Assembly (NCBI RefSeq): GCF_004209775.1
Contig: NZ_CP035914.1
Span: forward strand, 496,001-560,000
Length of the DNA: 64,000 bases
Origin: Synechococcus sp. WH 8101
GTDB taxonomy: Bacteria; Cyanobacteriota; Cyanobacteriia; PCC-6307; Cyanobiaceae
Direction: 5' to 3'
Shown: positions 27,530-36,869 of the stretch, in pieces
Numbering within the stretch: the stretch's first letter is position 1
Layout of the letters: each line of letters begins with the position of its first letter
Program-made: the position numbers and the translations under genes
Notes under the pieces: generated by a model
The model's database searches: none
Seen by the model: the letters and a program-made list of their open reading frames with translations, nothing else
What the model was told of the DNA's origin: nothing

Positions 27530-28027
27530 TCAAAGCGCGGCCACAGCGTGCAGCTTGGCACCGTCCTGGAGCAGGGCTTCGCATTGAAGCTTTCCCCGCT
27601 GGATCTGGCAGCTGCCCTGCACAGGCCAGGCCTGCGGCACCCCCATGGCCAAGCCGATCGGATCGACCCGTCCTTCCGATGCACTCGAGACCTCCCCGCG
27701 CCACTCGCTCGCGCTCAGCTGACAGCGCCCGCCTTCGCAGTGCAGTGGGATGGTCTTGGCGGGGCCGATCACCACAAAGGTGAGTTGGTGGTTGGTGGTG
27801 TCGTCCGGGCCAGAGCCGGTGAAGCGGAGGCTCAGCACGGAGGGGCCGCGGCGGGTCAGTTCCACCAGGCCGCAGGGCCCCTCGTGTCCTTCGGAGAGGG
27901 TATAGCGACAGTTTGAGCTGAACGTTTTGAACCGACCCACCGCCGATAACGGTTTGGCCGCAGCGGCGCCGGGTGCGATCAGGCTGATGGCGAGAACGAG
28001 CAGGGGCAGCAGCCGATCAATAGTCAC
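27530..28027 (-). CDS. hypothetical exported protein
   Basis: About 165 residues from a GTG at 28027, chosen because it overlaps the stop of the upstream Cys-rich gene and begins directly with a signal peptide (M-T-I-D-R-L-L-P-L-L-V-L-A-I-S-L-I-A). A cleavage site after A-A-A-A is likely. The mature protein has four or more cysteines (N-C-R-Y, G-P-C-G, H-C-E-G-G-R-C, S-C-Q, Q-C-E), suggesting disulfides in the periplasm, and a beta-rich composition. No family recognised. Confidence 0.6.
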   Translation of the reverse strand: MTIDRLLPLLVLAISLIAPGAAAAKPLSAVGRFKTFSSNCRYTLSEGHEGPCGLVELTRRGPSVLSLRFTGSGPDDTTNHQLTFVVIGPAKTIPLHCEGGRCQLSASEWRGEVSSASEGRVDPIGLAMGVPQAWPVQGSCQIQRGKLQCEALLQDGAKLHAVAAL

Positions 28028-28187
28028 TGTCGGCGACGCACATGCCAAGGCAACGGATTCCATTGTCCGCCGTGCGGCGGCAGTGTCGGCAGAGGATGGT
28101 CCCATTGGCGCCGCCATCGTCCTGGCGATCCTCCGGGTAGCCAGCCGCTGCCGGGATGGCGTTGGTGGGCGGGGCGTCGGAGGTCAT
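28017..28187 (-). CDS. conserved Cys-rich small protein
   Basis: A 56-residue product from the ATG at 28187 (MTSDAPPTNAIP). The second half, I-L-C-R-H-C-R-R-T-A-D-N-G-I-R-C-L-G-M-C, has a C-x-x-C and a C-x(3)-C pair that could bind a metal, followed by V-A-D-S-D-Y. I recall this C-terminal motif from small uncharacterised picocyanobacterial proteins. Its stop overlaps the GTG start of the exported-protein gene. Confidence 0.6.
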   Translation of the reverse strand: MTSDAPPTNAIPAAAGYPEDRQDDGGANGTILCRHCRRTADNGIRCLGMCVADSDY

Positions 28188-28240
28188 GGCGGGTTCCGCG
28201 TCGATGGCGATCACAGCACAGAACGCGATCATGGCGTTCT

Positions 28241-29215
28241 GTGGCGGTGGCTGGGGTGACGGGAATCGGGTTCGGGACCTGGGCCTGGGGGAATCAATTG
28301 CTCTGGGGCTACCAGCCAGATCGGGACGACCCCTTGCTGGTGGAGACCCTTCAGGTGGCCATTGCCTCTGGGCTGTCGCTGGTGGATACGGCCGATTCCT
28401 ATGGCACCGGCCGCCTCAATGGTCGCAGCGAGTTCTTGCTGGGTCAGGGGCTCGATGGTCTGTCTGCTGAGGAACGCTCCCGCCTCACCGTGGCCACCAA
28501 ACTGGCTCCCTTCCCCTGGCGCCTCGGTCGTCGAGGCTTTGTGCGTGCGTTTCAGGCCAGCCGAGAGCGTCTGCGGGGCCATCTCGATCGGGTGCAGTTG
28601 CACTGGAGCACAGCCCGCTATGCCCCCTGGCAGGAGGGGCCGCTGCTGGCGGGGCTCGCCGATCTGGTGGAGGCGGGCCAGGTGGCGGAACTGGGACTCT
28701 CCAATGTGGGGCCGCGACGTCTGCGACAGATTCATGCCTGTCTGCAGCGCCGCGGCGTCCGCATCAGCAGCGTGCAGGTGCAGATGTCTTTGCTCGCTCC
28801 GGAGCCGATCGCCGCTGACGGTCTGGCGACGGTGTGTCGGGAGCTCGGCATTGCCCTGCTGGCCTACAGCCCTCTGGCACTCGGGGTGTTGACGCTGCCG
28901 CCGGGAGCAGCGATTCCGGCCTGCACGCGCCTGCGTCAGGGCTTGTTTCGTCGCCTCCTCCCAGGTAGCGAGGCGCTGCGGCAAGGCCTGGCTGCGATCG
29001 CGGTGGCCCATGGGGTCAGCCAGGCGCAGGTGGCTCTCAATTGGTGCCGTTCTCACGGCGCGATGCCCTTGCCCGGTGTTCGTCGCCCCGATCAGGCAAG
29101 CGACGTGGCTGCGGCGTTGACCTGGCAGCTGAGCGATCAGGAGCGCGCCAGCCTGGATGAGCTCGCCCTCACCTGCCCGGTTCGCATGCCCGCCAACCCG
29201 TTTCAGAGCGCTTGA
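28241..29215 (+). CDS. aldo/keto reductase
   Basis: A 324-residue TIM-barrel oxidoreductase. The catalytic tetrad region is visible: D-T-A-D-S-Y-G near residue 46 (Asp and Tyr), K-L-A-P-F near residue 87 (Lys), and Q-L-H-W-S near residue 121 (His). The C-terminal NADPH-binding motif P-L-P-G-V-R-R-P-D-Q-A is present. Substrate is unknown. The 3' end overlaps the convergent gene by 13 bp. Confidence 0.88.
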   Translation: MAVAGVTGIGFGTWAWGNQLLWGYQPDRDDPLLVETLQVAIASGLSLVDTADSYGTGRLNGRSEFLLGQGLDGLSAEERSRLTVATKLAPFPWRLGRRGFVRAFQASRERLRGHLDRVQLHWSTARYAPWQEGPLLAGLADLVEAGQVAELGLSNVGPRRLRQIHACLQRRGVRISSVQVQMSLLAPEPIAADGLATVCRELGIALLAYSPLALGVLTLPPGAAIPACTRLRQGLFRRLLPGSEALRQGLAAIAVAHGVSQAQVALNWCRSHGAMPLPGVRRPDQASDVAAALTWQLSDQERASLDELALTCPVRMPANPFQSA

Positions 29216-29841
29216 TCGGCGGGCTCCTCGGGGTCGGGGCTCACCACCACCGGCAAGCTGGCGAGCACCGGTTGCAGTGGCACCACGTTGGTGGCTGAAG
29301 ACGATTCCGGTGCAGGCGGCGCCTCGGCAGGACTGGATTGCTCGCAGGCTGCGAGCGCTTCCTGGAGTAGGGAGTCAAAGGTGGCGCCGGGCAGACGGTG
29401 CCGGGCGATTTCCAGAAACGTGCGGGGCAGGGATTCCGATGCCGCATCGCGGATGGCCGGGTTGTTACGACGTTGCTCCTGTTCGTCGTGAATCGCCCGG
29501 AGGAATCGGTGGGTGACGTCCCGCTTGGTGCAGGCTTTGATCAGGGTGTCGCGATCCCCCGCATCGAGGGAGAGATCGCTCTCCAGTTCGCCGATGCGGC
29601 GCTCCAGGCTGCCGAGCACTTCCTCCGCTTCCTTGCCGATCTGGGTGAGCTGTCCATCGGAGAGATGGGGGATATCGGCCACATACACCTTGCCGTGATC
29701 CTTGAGGGCCAGATAGGTGGGCCGTGGACCGTGGCGATGCAGGGTTGAGCGCTCGTGGGTCTGGCCGACGGGACGCCGGGGGGGCACAGGGCCCGCTGAC
29801 GAGCGGCGTCGGGTGATCCGCTGGGGTTTATCGAAAGACAT
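29203..29841 (-). CDS. conserved cyanobacterial hypothetical protein
   Basis: A 212-residue protein with a basic, disordered N-terminus (residues 1-40), a compact middle starting Y-L-A-L-K-D-H-G-K-V-Y-V-A-D-I-P-H-L-S-D, a charged helical stretch (E-A-E-E-V-L-G-S-L-E-R-R-I-G-E-L) suggestive of a short coiled coil, and a Pro/Ala/Ser-rich C-terminal tail. No catalytic motif or family recognised. It is followed in the same orientation by no close partner. Confidence 0.6.
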   Translation of the reverse strand: MSFDKPQRITRRRSSAGPVPPRRPVGQTHERSTLHRHGPRPTYLALKDHGKVYVADIPHLSDGQLTQIGKEAEEVLGSLERRIGELESDLSLDAGDRDTLIKACTKRDVTHRFLRAIHDEQEQRRNNPAIRDAASESLPRTFLEIARHRLPGATFDSLLQEALAACEQSSPAEAPPAPESSSATNVVPLQPVLASLPVVVSPDPEEPADQAL

Positions 29842-29962
29842 GACTGAGTATGGGAATGTGACGGCACCGCGATCGACAATCAGATCGATCCGCTTGACGC
29901 AAGGGTAGGGATCTCAGGACTGGGTGTGTCCTGGATTACGGAGGATGTTGAAGTCTGACGCA

Positions 29963-31000
29963 TTACGCCGGGAGTCCCAGCACCGGTTCCTTGGCTTGGG
30001 GGGCGGCCGGCACGATCTCGCCGATCAGCCAGGCGGGCAGTCCCTGCTGCTCGCTGATGGCGATGGCCCGTTCGGCATCGGCTTCAGGAAGGACCACGCA
30101 ATAGCCAATGCCCAGGTTGAAGGTGTGCCAGAGGTCCCGCTCCGGGATTGCTCCGTGCTCCTGCAGCCACTGGAACAGATCGGGCCGAGGCCAGCTGGTT
30201 GGAATCACCTTGGCCTGGCACCCGGCGGGCAGGCCCCTGGGCAGGTTTTCGGGGAGTCCGCCGCCAGTGATGTGGGCCATGCCGTGGATGGTCACGCCTT
30301 CCCGCAGCAGGTTGCTCACCAGTTCGCCATACAGAGTGGTGGGGGTGAGCAGCGCTTCGATTAAGGGGCGGTTTTCGGCTCCGAAGCGGGTCGAGGCATC
30401 GGCACCACTGTTCTGGAGCACCCGGCGCACCAGGCTGAAGCCGTTGCTGTGCACACCACTGCTGGCGATGCCCACGATCCTGTCGCCGACGGCGACAGTG
30501 CGGCCGTCGATCATGGCGTCTTCTTCCACCACGGCCACGCAGAAGCCAGCGAGGTCGTAGCGGCCGGCGGGATAGAACCCCGGCATTTCGGCGGTTTCAC
30601 CTCCCAGAAGGGCGCAGCCGCTGCGGCGGCAGCCCTCGGCGATTCCCTCCACCACCGTGGCCATGCAGTCGGGACTGAGGGCGCCGGTGGCCATGTAATC
30701 GAGAAAGAAGAGTGGTGCGGCTCCACAGGTGATCACGTCGTTGACGCACATCGCCACCAAATCGATGCCCACGTTGTGATGGCCTGCATGGTCCTGCGCC
30801 AGCTCCAGCTTGGTGCCGACCCCATCTGTGCCAGACACCAGCAGAGGGCGACGCATCCCGGCCGGTAGCCGGATCACCCCCCCGAAACCACCGAGGCCGC
30901 CGATCACCTCCGGCCGAAAGGTGGCTTCCACGCTGGATCGAATCCTGTCAACGAAGGCCCGTCCGGCCTCGACATCCACACCAGCGCTTTTGTAGTCCAT
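29963..31000 (-). CDS. purM: phosphoribosylformylglycinamidine cyclo-ligase
   Basis: A 345-residue AIR synthetase of purine synthesis, from the ATG at 31000 ([13 protein letters not shown]), which gives the usual family length. Motifs include [10 protein letters not shown] near residue 60, [22 protein letters not shown] and [11 protein letters not shown] longer frame starts 21 codons upstream but lacks family character. Confidence 0.93.
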   Translation of the reverse strand: MDYKSAGVDVEAGRAFVDRIRSSVEATFRPEVIGGLGGFGGVIRLPAGMRRPLLVSGTDGVGTKLELAQDHAGHHNVGIDLVAMCVNDVITCGAAPLFFLDYMATGALSPDCMATVVEGIAEGCRRSGCALLGGETAEMPGFYPAGRYDLAGFCVAVVEEDAMIDGRTVAVGDRIVGIASSGVHSNGFSLVRRVLQNSGADASTRFGAENRPLIEALLTPTTLYGELVSNLLREGVTIHGMAHITGGGLPENLPRGLPAGCQAKVIPTSWPRPDLFQWLQEHGAIPERDLWHTFNLGIGYCVVLPEADAERAIAISEQQGLPAWLIGEIVPAAPQAKEPVLGLPA

Positions 31001-31355
31001 CGATTCGTTTGCGGGCGCCGGGCCCACGGGAGTTGCTTCTGATCCTCTCGCTTCATCGCGCACGCCAACTCGCTGGATCCAGTCAGCCCATCGTCCACTT
31101 CAATGATCAGCCAGGCTTGTGCGTTTCATAAGCCCAGCTCATTTATATGGCGCTCTGGTGGCGTCGCAATCCCCTGTCGCAGCTGGTCATCTGGTCGATC
31201 GGCTCTTCAGATCAGGCCCGGGGCTTGGCTTGGGCTTCGGGGTGCGGCGCTGTGGGGAAGCTCCTTACCGTCAGCTCGACCTTTGAGTGCTCAGGTTGTC
31301 GCCGCGGAAACCTTCGCGGACTGCGTCGTTCCCAAACAGGCGTCAACCGATTGGC
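31001..31355. other. divergent intergenic region, no gene seen
   Basis: The stretch separates the divergent purM and rlpA-like genes. Short frames in it have no conserved character. It presumably holds both promoters; I see no hairpin with a T run and no RNA gene. Confidence 0.5.
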
Positions 31356-31895
31356 ATGCGTTCACCGTTTATCCCCCTTGTTGTTGCAGGCCTCACCACC
31401 GCCGGAGCAGTGGTGTTGCCAGTGTTGGCACGCGAGCTCGAGCCTGAGTCGGTGCGTGAGTCTGTGGATCTGGCGCTGAATTCGGCCATCGAGGCTGAGA
31501 CGCTGCCCGCAGAGTCACTGCCTTCCGAATCACTGCCTGAGGCTGAACCAGTTCCCGCTCCGGTCAAGGCCGAGCCTCCCAAGCCCCCAGCTCCTGCGGT
31601 GGTGTCCGTGAGCACCGGACAGGCCAGTTGGTATGGCCCTGGCTTTTTCGGAAACCGCACCGCCAGTGGGGAAGTCCTGCGCCCTGGCACTCTTACCGCT
31701 GCGCACCGCACCTTGCCCTTTGGCACCAAGGTTCGCGTCACCAATCTGTGGAACGGTCGTTCGGCTGTGGTGCGAATCAACGATCGTGGCCCGTTTCACG
31801 GTGCACGGGTGATCGACCTGGCCCATGGCGCCGCCAATCAGCTCGGACTGGTGGCTAGTGGTGTCGCCAAGGTCAAACTCGAGGTGCTCCGCTGA
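31356..31895 (+). CDS. rlpA: RlpA-like septal/cell-wall protein with double-psi beta-barrel
   Basis: About 179 residues from the ATG at 31356, which opens a signal peptide (M-R-S-P-F-I-P-L-V-V-A-G-L-T-T-A-G). A Glu/Pro/Ala-rich linker follows. The C-terminal double-psi beta-barrel has Q-A-S-W-Y-G-P-G-F-F-G-N-R-T-A-S-G-E, T-A-A-H-R-T-L-P-F-G-T-K-V-R-V and I-N-D-R-G-P-F, the standard RlpA motifs with the catalytic Asp. RlpA relatives cleave denuded glycan strands; the SPOR domain is missing here. The stop lies just before the panC-cmk frame. Confidence 0.88.
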   Translation: MRSPFIPLVVAGLTTAGAVVLPVLARELEPESVRESVDLALNSAIEAETLPAESLPSESLPEAEPVPAPVKAEPPKPPAPAVVSVSTGQASWYGPGFFGNRTASGEVLRPGTLTAAHRTLPFGTKVRVTNLWNGRSAVVRINDRGPFHGARVIDLAHGAANQLGLVASGVAKVKLEVLR

Positions 31896-31939
31896 GCCTT
31901 TCCGTTCTCCGAACGCTGGCGGAGCTGACCTCCTGGCGA

Positions 31940-33442
31940 TTGGCAACTGATCGCACCGTGCATTTCGTGCCCACGATGGGGGCACTCCATCAGGGTCACG
32001 CTCATTTGATTGAACGGGCTGGCCAGTTTGGATCTGGCCCGGTGGATGTGCTGGTCAGCGTGTACGTAAACCCGCTCCAGTTCGGCCCAGGCGAAGACTT
32101 CGCTGACTACCCACGCGATGTCGAGGCGGATGTGCGCCTAGCGGTCTCCGCTGGGGCCGCAGCGGTGTGGTGTCCCGATGACCGACAGATTTACCCGGGG
32201 GGTGTGGCAGAGGCTTTCGGGGTTCAGGTGCCTGCGTCCCTCCAGGCCCATCTCTGTGGGCCGGGCCGTCCTGGTCATTTCGATGGCGTCGCCACCGTGG
32301 TCTGCCGACTGCTGGCCTTGTGCCGGCCACAGGGGCTCGTGCTCGGTGAAAAGGACTGGCAACAGCTGATGATCCTGCGCCAGCTCGTGAAGAGTCTCGG
32401 CCTGCCTGTTCGCATCTTCGGCTGTCCGACGCAGCGCGATGCCGATGGACTGGCCTGCAGTTCGCGCAATCGTTATCTCACTCCGCCGGAACGGGAACGG
32501 GCCACACGGCTTCCTTCACTGCTCAGCAGCGCTGCCCAGGGTGTGCGTGGGGAGCGGCAGGTGGTGGATCCTGGGGCGATCCGCACCGCGCTGGAAGCGG
32601 CGGATCTGACCGTCGAGTATGTAGAGATAGTGGATCCGATCCGCCTGCAGCCGACCCGATCGGATCAGCCCCTGCGTCTGCTGGCGGCGGCCGTGCGTTG
32701 CGGCCGAACCCGTTTGATTGATCACACCTTTCTGATGACCCGTTCGCCCATCGTTGCCATCGACGGCCCGGCAGGTGCCGGCAAGAGCACTGTGACCCGG
32801 GCCTTCGCCGAGCGTCTGGGTCTGCTGTACCTCGACACCGGCGCCATGTATCGGGCGGTGACCTGGTGGGTGCAATCCCAAGGGGTGAACCCAGGCGATG
32901 AGACGGCGGTGCGCCCTCTGCTTGAGGGGCTGGAGCTGGAACTGGATCCCCTGCAGCAGGGTGTGCAGCAGGTGCGGGTGAATGGTCGCGATGTCACCGA
33001 GGCCATCCGCGATCCGCAGGTCACCGCTTCGGTGTCTCTGGTGGCGGCCCATCCTTGTGTGCGCGCCCTGCTCACCAGGCAGCAACAGCGTCTGGGTGAG
33101 CGGGGGGGACTGGTGGCCGAAGGGCGCGACATCGGAACCGCGGTGTTCCCCGACGCCGAGCTGAAGGTGTTTCTCACCGCCTCGCCGGAGGAGCGCGCCC
33201 GGCGCCGGGCTGCGGATCTGGAGGCGCGCGGCCATGCCGTGCCTGCGTTGGCTGAGCTGGAGGCCCAGATCCTTGAGCGGGATCGACTCGACAGCAGCCG
33301 CGCAGTGGCGCCGTTGGTGCAGGCCGAAGATGCCACCGAGCTGATCACCGATGGCATGAGCATCGACGACGTGATCGAAGCGCTGGTGGATCTGTTCCGC
33401 TTCCGGGTGGCTGAGGAGGTCTGGCCTACGCCCGTGGGCTGA
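31940..33442 (+). CDS. panC-cmk: bifunctional pantothenate synthetase / cytidylate kinase
   Basis: A fusion of about 500 residues. The N-terminal half is PanC (pantoate plus beta-alanine to pantothenate): T-M-G-A-L-H-Q-G-H near residue 13 and L-G-E-K-D-W-Q-Q-L. The second half, from about residue 270, is Cmk: I-D-G-P-A-G-A-G-K-S-T-V P-loop, Y-L-D-T-G-A-M-Y-R and A-E-G-R-D-I-G-T-A-V-F-P-D-A. The TTG at 31940 leaves PanC without its usual first strand (L-R-T-L-A-E-L in frame upstream), so translation may begin further upstream, at a non-standard codon overlapping the rlpA stop. It overlaps the convergent phosphatase by 17 bp. Confidence 0.92.
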   Translation: MATDRTVHFVPTMGALHQGHAHLIERAGQFGSGPVDVLVSVYVNPLQFGPGEDFADYPRDVEADVRLAVSAGAAAVWCPDDRQIYPGGVAEAFGVQVPASLQAHLCGPGRPGHFDGVATVVCRLLALCRPQGLVLGEKDWQQLMILRQLVKSLGLPVRIFGCPTQRDADGLACSSRNRYLTPPERERATRLPSLLSSAAQGVRGERQVVDPGAIRTALEAADLTVEYVEIVDPIRLQPTRSDQPLRLLAAAVRCGRTRLIDHTFLMTRSPIVAIDGPAGAGKSTVTRAFAERLGLLYLDTGAMYRAVTWWVQSQGVNPGDETAVRPLLEGLELELDPLQQGVQQVRVNGRDVTEAIRDPQVTASVSLVAAHPCVRALLTRQQQRLGERGGLVAEGRDIGTAVFPDAELKVFLTASPEERARRRAADLEARGHAVPALAELEAQILERDRLDSSRAVAPLVQAEDATELITDGMSIDDVIEALVDLFRFRVAEEVWPTPVG

Positions 33443-33923
33443 GCTCCTCTAGCAGACCCTCACAGGCATCCTCGAGCAGATCGAGCACGTCCTCGAAACC
33501 GTCTTCACCGCCGTAGTAAGGATCCGGCACCTCGCTTAACTGATGACGACGGGCATAACTGAGCATGGGCCGCACCTGGGCTGTGGCCCGTTCGCCCGCT
33601 TCCCGAGCCAGGTTCTGCACCGCCAACAGATTGTCGGCATCCATGGTGAGGATCAGATCAAACTGCTCCAGATCACCGAGATCCAGCTGCCTCGCCCGGC
33701 TGGGCAGGTCAATGCCGCGTCGCTTCGCAGCGGCTTGCATGCGTTGATCGGCCGGCCGGCCCACATGCCAGCCGCCGGTGCCGGCCGAATCCACCAGAAA
33801 GTGGTCGTCCAGATCACGTTGCTTCACGAGGTGGAGAAACACTCCTTCCGCCGCCGGTGAGCGACAGATGTTGCCAAGGCAAACGAACAGCAGGCGCTGC
33901 GGTGGCACGGGAGCGTTGGTCAT
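33426..33923 (-). CDS. low-molecular-weight protein-tyrosine phosphatase
   Basis: A 165-residue phosphatase with the N-terminal C-x5-R loop V-C-L-G-N-I-C-R-S near residue 15 and the general acid motif V-P-D-P-Y-Y-G near residue 132. Its ATG overlaps the cpcF stop by four bases, so it is probably translated with the phycocyanin lyase genes. Whether that link is functional is unknown. An arsenate reductase role is the main alternative for the fold. Confidence 0.88.
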   Translation of the reverse strand: MTNAPVPPQRLLFVCLGNICRSPAAEGVFLHLVKQRDLDDHFLVDSAGTGGWHVGRPADQRMQAAAKRRGIDLPSRARQLDLGDLEQFDLILTMDADNLLAVQNLAREAGERATAQVRPMLSYARRHQLSEVPDPYYGGEDGFEDVLDLLEDACEGLLEELSPRA

Positions 33924-34642
33924 GGTTGCGAAGGGAGTGGGGAGGACATGCTGGGGGAGGAAGGACTTGACGTGGTGGCGAGGCGTTGCAGCGCCAGCCG
34001 AGACCGTTGCCGCACGACGGCAATCTCTTCAGCCTCTGGCTCAGCCAGCCGTTGAAGCACAGCAGGAATTCTCTTCAGGCTTGACGCGGCTCGCTCCGGA
34101 ACTGGGCCGTGCCGTCGTTCCAGGCCCACCACCACGGCATAACGCACCACCCATTCACCATCTTCGCTGCCTTCCTCAAGGCTTCGGATGCAGAGATTGA
34201 ATTGATCTGCGGCCCGATCCGGTTCGGGATTCAGCACCAGATCGCCGAGGCCGCGGGCGGCGGCGCGACGCACGCTGGGGCCCACATCATGCAGCAGGGC
34301 ATCCACCAGCACCTCCAGGCCGCGTTCATCAGCCAAACCCGCCAGGGCTCGCACCGCCCAGGCGCGCGCGCCGTAGTTCCGCGCATCCAGGTTGTTGAGA
34401 ATCGTGGGCACCGCATCGGGGCCGATGGCGACCAGTCCGTCCACGGCGGCCAGGGCGGCTCCGGGGTTGTTGAAGGCCAGCACCTGCATGAGTGATTCGG
34501 CGGCCCCGGGGTGCTGCAAAGCGGCCAGTCGCCGCGTGGCCACGATCAGCCCTTCGCTGCTGCTGGCTTGCTCCAGATCAGCGATGGCGGTATCGAGAGA
34601 CGGTGATGGGGGGCGCATCACGGGGGAGGGGTCCAGCGTCAC
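33920..34642 (-). CDS. cpcF: phycocyanobilin lyase subunit CpcF
   Basis: A 240-residue HEAT-repeat protein. Repeats such as A-A-L-Q-H-P-G-A-A-E-S-L, D-G-L-V-A-I-G-P-D-A-V-P and R-R-A-A-A-R-G-L-G-D-L-V are typical of CpcF. With CpcE it attaches phycocyanobilin to Cys84 of CpcA. It overlaps cpcE by four bases (ATGA) and lies downstream of the last cpcA in the transcription direction. Context and repeat pattern together give the name; an RpcF- or NblB-like role is less likely. Confidence 0.88.
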   Translation of the reverse strand: MTLDPSPVMRPPSPSLDTAIADLEQASSSEGLIVATRRLAALQHPGAAESLMQVLAFNNPGAALAAVDGLVAIGPDAVPTILNNLDARNYGARAWAVRALAGLADERGLEVLVDALLHDVGPSVRRAAARGLGDLVLNPEPDRAADQFNLCIRSLEEGSEDGEWVVRYAVVVGLERRHGPVPERAASSLKRIPAVLQRLAEPEAEEIAVVRQRSRLALQRLATTSSPSSPSMSSPLPSQP

Positions 34643-35496
34643 AGCAGAGCGTCCATGGCATCCAGCAGGGCGATGTCCGCAGCGGGTGTGGGGGGCTCCC
34701 CCATGGGGCTGCGGGGGTGTTCGGCCAGCCCTCTCAGGGCAATCAGCTTGAGGCTGTTTTCGGCCAGCGTCGCCTCGATCGCCGGCAGCGCTGGACGCCA
34801 GCCGACGGCGCCCAGGTCCATCAGGGCGGCGCGGCGCACCTGAAGCTGGGGATGGCGCAGCAGGTCGATCAGGGGCTGGGCCCAGTGGGGATCGTCGCTG
34901 AGCTGCAGCAGAGCGCGGCAGGCGGCGCTGCGGATGAGGGGGCGTTCATGGCTGGTGAATGGGGTCACCACGGCGAGCACCTCGGTGGTGTTGTCGCCGA
35001 TCTCCCCCAGGGCCTCCAACAGGGCTTCGCAGGGTTCCTGCAGGCGGGGGGAGCCGGGAGCAGGAGCTCCGGCCACCGTCGGTCCGCTCGCCAGTCGTCG
35101 GCAGAGTGCCGGCACGGCCTCGCGTGCGCCGATCTCCCCCAGGGCGCGGGCGGCCACCTCCCGCAGGCCATGGTCCTCGTCGTCCAGGGTGGCGAGCAGA
35201 TCGGCAATGGCCGCCTCTGCACGCAACAGACCGAGGGCGCGAGCGGCATTACGGGCCACGGCATTGGCTTCGACGCCGGAATCCAGTTGGCGTGGTTGGC
35301 GTTGTTGCAGGGCCTTGCAAAGAAGGGGGATGGCCTCAGGGTGCTGGCTGCGCATCCGTCCGAGCCACCAGGCGGCGTAATACTGCGCGGAGGAATCGTC
35401 GGTCTGCTTCAGCCTGGCGATCGCTTCGGCTTCATCGATCGGAGCACCTTCTGCGCTGGGGCCTCCATTGTTGGGGCCGGGGCCGGGCTCCCGCAT
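34639..35496 (-). CDS. cpcE: phycocyanobilin lyase subunit CpcE
   Basis: A 285-residue HEAT-repeat protein from the ATG at 35496 (MREPGPGPNNGG). The frame stays open upstream into the T run of the cpcA terminator, where only TTG codons occur, so I rejected that longer start. At least four HEAT-like repeats are visible (A-A-W-W-L-G-R-M-R, A-A-R-A-L-G-L-L-R, E-V-A-A-R-A-L-G-E-I-G, R-S-A-A-C-R-A-L-L-Q-L). CpcE acts with CpcF as lyase/isomerase-type heterodimer on CpcA. The cpcA terminator stands upstream, so expression depends on read-through or a local promoter. Confidence 0.9.
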   Translation of the reverse strand: MREPGPGPNNGGPSAEGAPIDEAEAIARLKQTDDSSAQYYAAWWLGRMRSQHPEAIPLLCKALQQRQPRQLDSGVEANAVARNAARALGLLRAEAAIADLLATLDDEDHGLREVAARALGEIGAREAVPALCRRLASGPTVAGAPAPGSPRLQEPCEALLEALGEIGDNTTEVLAVVTPFTSHERPLIRSAACRALLQLSDDPHWAQPLIDLLRHPQLQVRRAALMDLGAVGWRPALPAIEATLAENSLKLIALRGLAEHPRSPMGEPPTPAADIALLDAMDALL

Positions 35497-35572
35497 GGGC
35501 CGGACTGCATCGACTGGGCTCGATCCTGCCAGAGGCGTTGATGATGGCGAGCTGGATGGAGTGGATGGCAAC

Positions 35573-35598
35573 AAAAAAGCCCCCTCGTTGGAGGGGGC
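35573..35598 (-). terminator. Rho-independent terminator of cpcA, copy 1
   Basis: On the minus strand the hairpin GCCCCCTCCAACGAGGGGGC (35579-35598) is followed by six T. It lies 23 bp past the cpcA stop and ahead of cpcE. The same element recurs in every unit of the array, at intervals of 2,437 bp. Confidence 0.9.
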
Positions 35599-35621
35599 GA
35601 TGAGAAGAAGCGAGAACGCGA

Positions 35622-36110
35622 TCAGACGAGAGCGTTGATGGCGTAGTCGATGTAGTTGTTGGCGATGACGCCGGCGTCGCCGGAGACGCCGTGGTTGGCC
35701 TTGATGTAGTTGAGAGCTTCGACGTACCAGGAGGGGGAGAGTTCGAAAGCGCGGTTGATCTCGTCGAGACCGGCGATCAGGTACTCATCCATGGGGCCGG
35801 TGCCACCAGCCACGAGGCAGTAGGTGACCATGCGGAGGTAGTAGCCGATGTCACGGGCGCACTTCTCTTTGCCGCGAGCGTCAGCTGCGTAGTTGTTGCC
35901 CTGCATCTGGGTGGTGTAGGGGAACTTGTTGTACACAGCCTGAGCAGCGCCGTTCACGAGGGAATCAGCGTTGGCGGTGAGGGCCTTGGCAGCAGCCAGA
36001 GCGTTGGCGGCACGCTCGAAACGACCGAAAGCAGCGTTGATTTCGGTGTTGGAGAGGAAGCGGCCCTGGGAATCAGCGGCGGCGACGGCTTCGGTGAGGG
36101 GGGTCTTCAT
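35622..36110 (-). CDS. cpcA: phycocyanin alpha subunit, copy 1
   Basis: A 162-residue phycobiliprotein with the globin-like fold of the family. Cys84 (in K-E-K-C-A-R-D) is the phycocyanobilin site, with Asp87 beside it; this is the CpcE/CpcF target. It forms alpha-beta dimers with CpcB that stack into hexameric discs of the phycobilisome rod. It follows cpcB by 88 bp with only a weak Shine-Dalgarno match, and ends before a strong terminator. This is the copy next to cpcE, the last of six in the transcription direction. Confidence 0.97.
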   Translation of the reverse strand: MKTPLTEAVAAADSQGRFLSNTEINAAFGRFERAANALAAAKALTANADSLVNGAAQAVYNKFPYTTQMQGNNYAADARGKEKCARDIGYYLRMVTYCLVAGGTGPMDEYLIAGLDEINRAFELSPSWYVEALNYIKANHGVSGDAGVIANNYIDYAINALV

Positions 36111-36198
36111 TGTTGGAAAAGACGAAGGTGTTCTGATGAGAAATCACGGGGTGATGGGCCTTAAACGTCATCACCCAGGGTTGATCGGCGCAGCCGGA

Positions 36199-36717
36199 TC
36201 AGGCGACAGCAGCGGCAGCGCGGTCGAAGTAGGTGCCGATTTCAGACATCAGAGCGGAGCAGTCACCAGCGGTGATGCCGTTCTTGTCGTTGGCGATAGC
36301 GATGGCCGCGTCCTTCATCTTGCGAACGCCTTCAGCCACGGAAGCGCCAGGAACGCCCAGGGCCAGGTAGGTCTCACGCAGGCCATTGAGGCAACGGTCT
36401 TCCAGCACGGAAGCGTCGCCGGTGAAGGCGGCGTAGGTGACGTAGCGGAGGATGATCTCCATGTCGCGCAGGCAGGCAGCCATGCGGCGGTGGGTGTAAG
36501 CGTTACCACCGGGGGCGATCAGGGCGGGCTGCTGAGCGAACAGTTCGCGAGCGGCGTTGGTGACGATGGACGAAGCGTTGGAGGTGATGCGGTTCACGGC
36601 ATCCATACGCTTGTTGCTGTCAGCAACCATGGCAGCCAGAGCATCGATCTGGCCGGCGTTGATGAATTCGCCACGGGCGTCAGCCTGGGCAACAACCTTG
36701 GTGAAGGCGTCGAACAT
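36199..36717 (-). CDS. cpcB: phycocyanin beta subunit, copy 1
   Basis: A 172-residue beta subunit with both chromophore cysteines: Cys82 in M-A-A-C-L-R-D and Cys153 in G-D-C-S-A, and Asn72 (G-G-N-A-Y), the residue methylated in phycobiliproteins. Cys153 is the target of CpcT, encoded at the other end of the locus; the Cys82 lyase is not in this window. A Shine-Dalgarno AGGAGC stands 8 bases ahead of the ATG. Val127 is GTG here. The upstream 260 bp, shared by copies 1-5, hold the promoter. Confidence 0.97.
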   Translation of the reverse strand: MFDAFTKVVAQADARGEFINAGQIDALAAMVADSNKRMDAVNRITSNASSIVTNAARELFAQQPALIAPGGNAYTHRRMAACLRDMEIILRYVTYAAFTGDASVLEDRCLNGLRETYLALGVPGASVAEGVRKMKDAAIAIANDKNGITAGDCSALMSEIGTYFDRAAAAVA

Positions 36718-36869
36718 TGAGAAAGCTCCTGTTCTCGACGAGGGGTCGGGAGTGGTTGGGGGTGAGAGCCAAGACGTGAGGGCTTGGATGCTCGTGTCGA
36801 CGCCATCGCAGTGAGAGCGAAGCGCTGACAGAGATAGTTTGCGTGCTCCTCTTTGGTCTGATGCGCAAC

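Noticed and set aside
27229-27684. N-terminal extension of the LpxB-related protein through the antisense of tRNA-Cys
   Set aside because: It would translate the complement of a tRNA gene and has no family resemblance; the conserved N-terminus begins near the GTG at 27228.
35497-35574. Longer cpcE start within the cpcA terminator
   Set aside because: The only start codons there are TTG in the terminator T run, and the added residues are Ser/Pro low complexity. The ATG at 35496 is better.
35691-36720. Long plus-strand frames of 157 and 249 codons antisense to cpcA and cpcB, repeated in every unit
   Set aside because: They mirror the GC-rich third positions of the phycocyanin genes, have Val/Gly/Ser-rich products unlike any family, and repeat only because the unit repeats. 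The apparent His/Asp variation in the longer one is just the alternating cpcB base.
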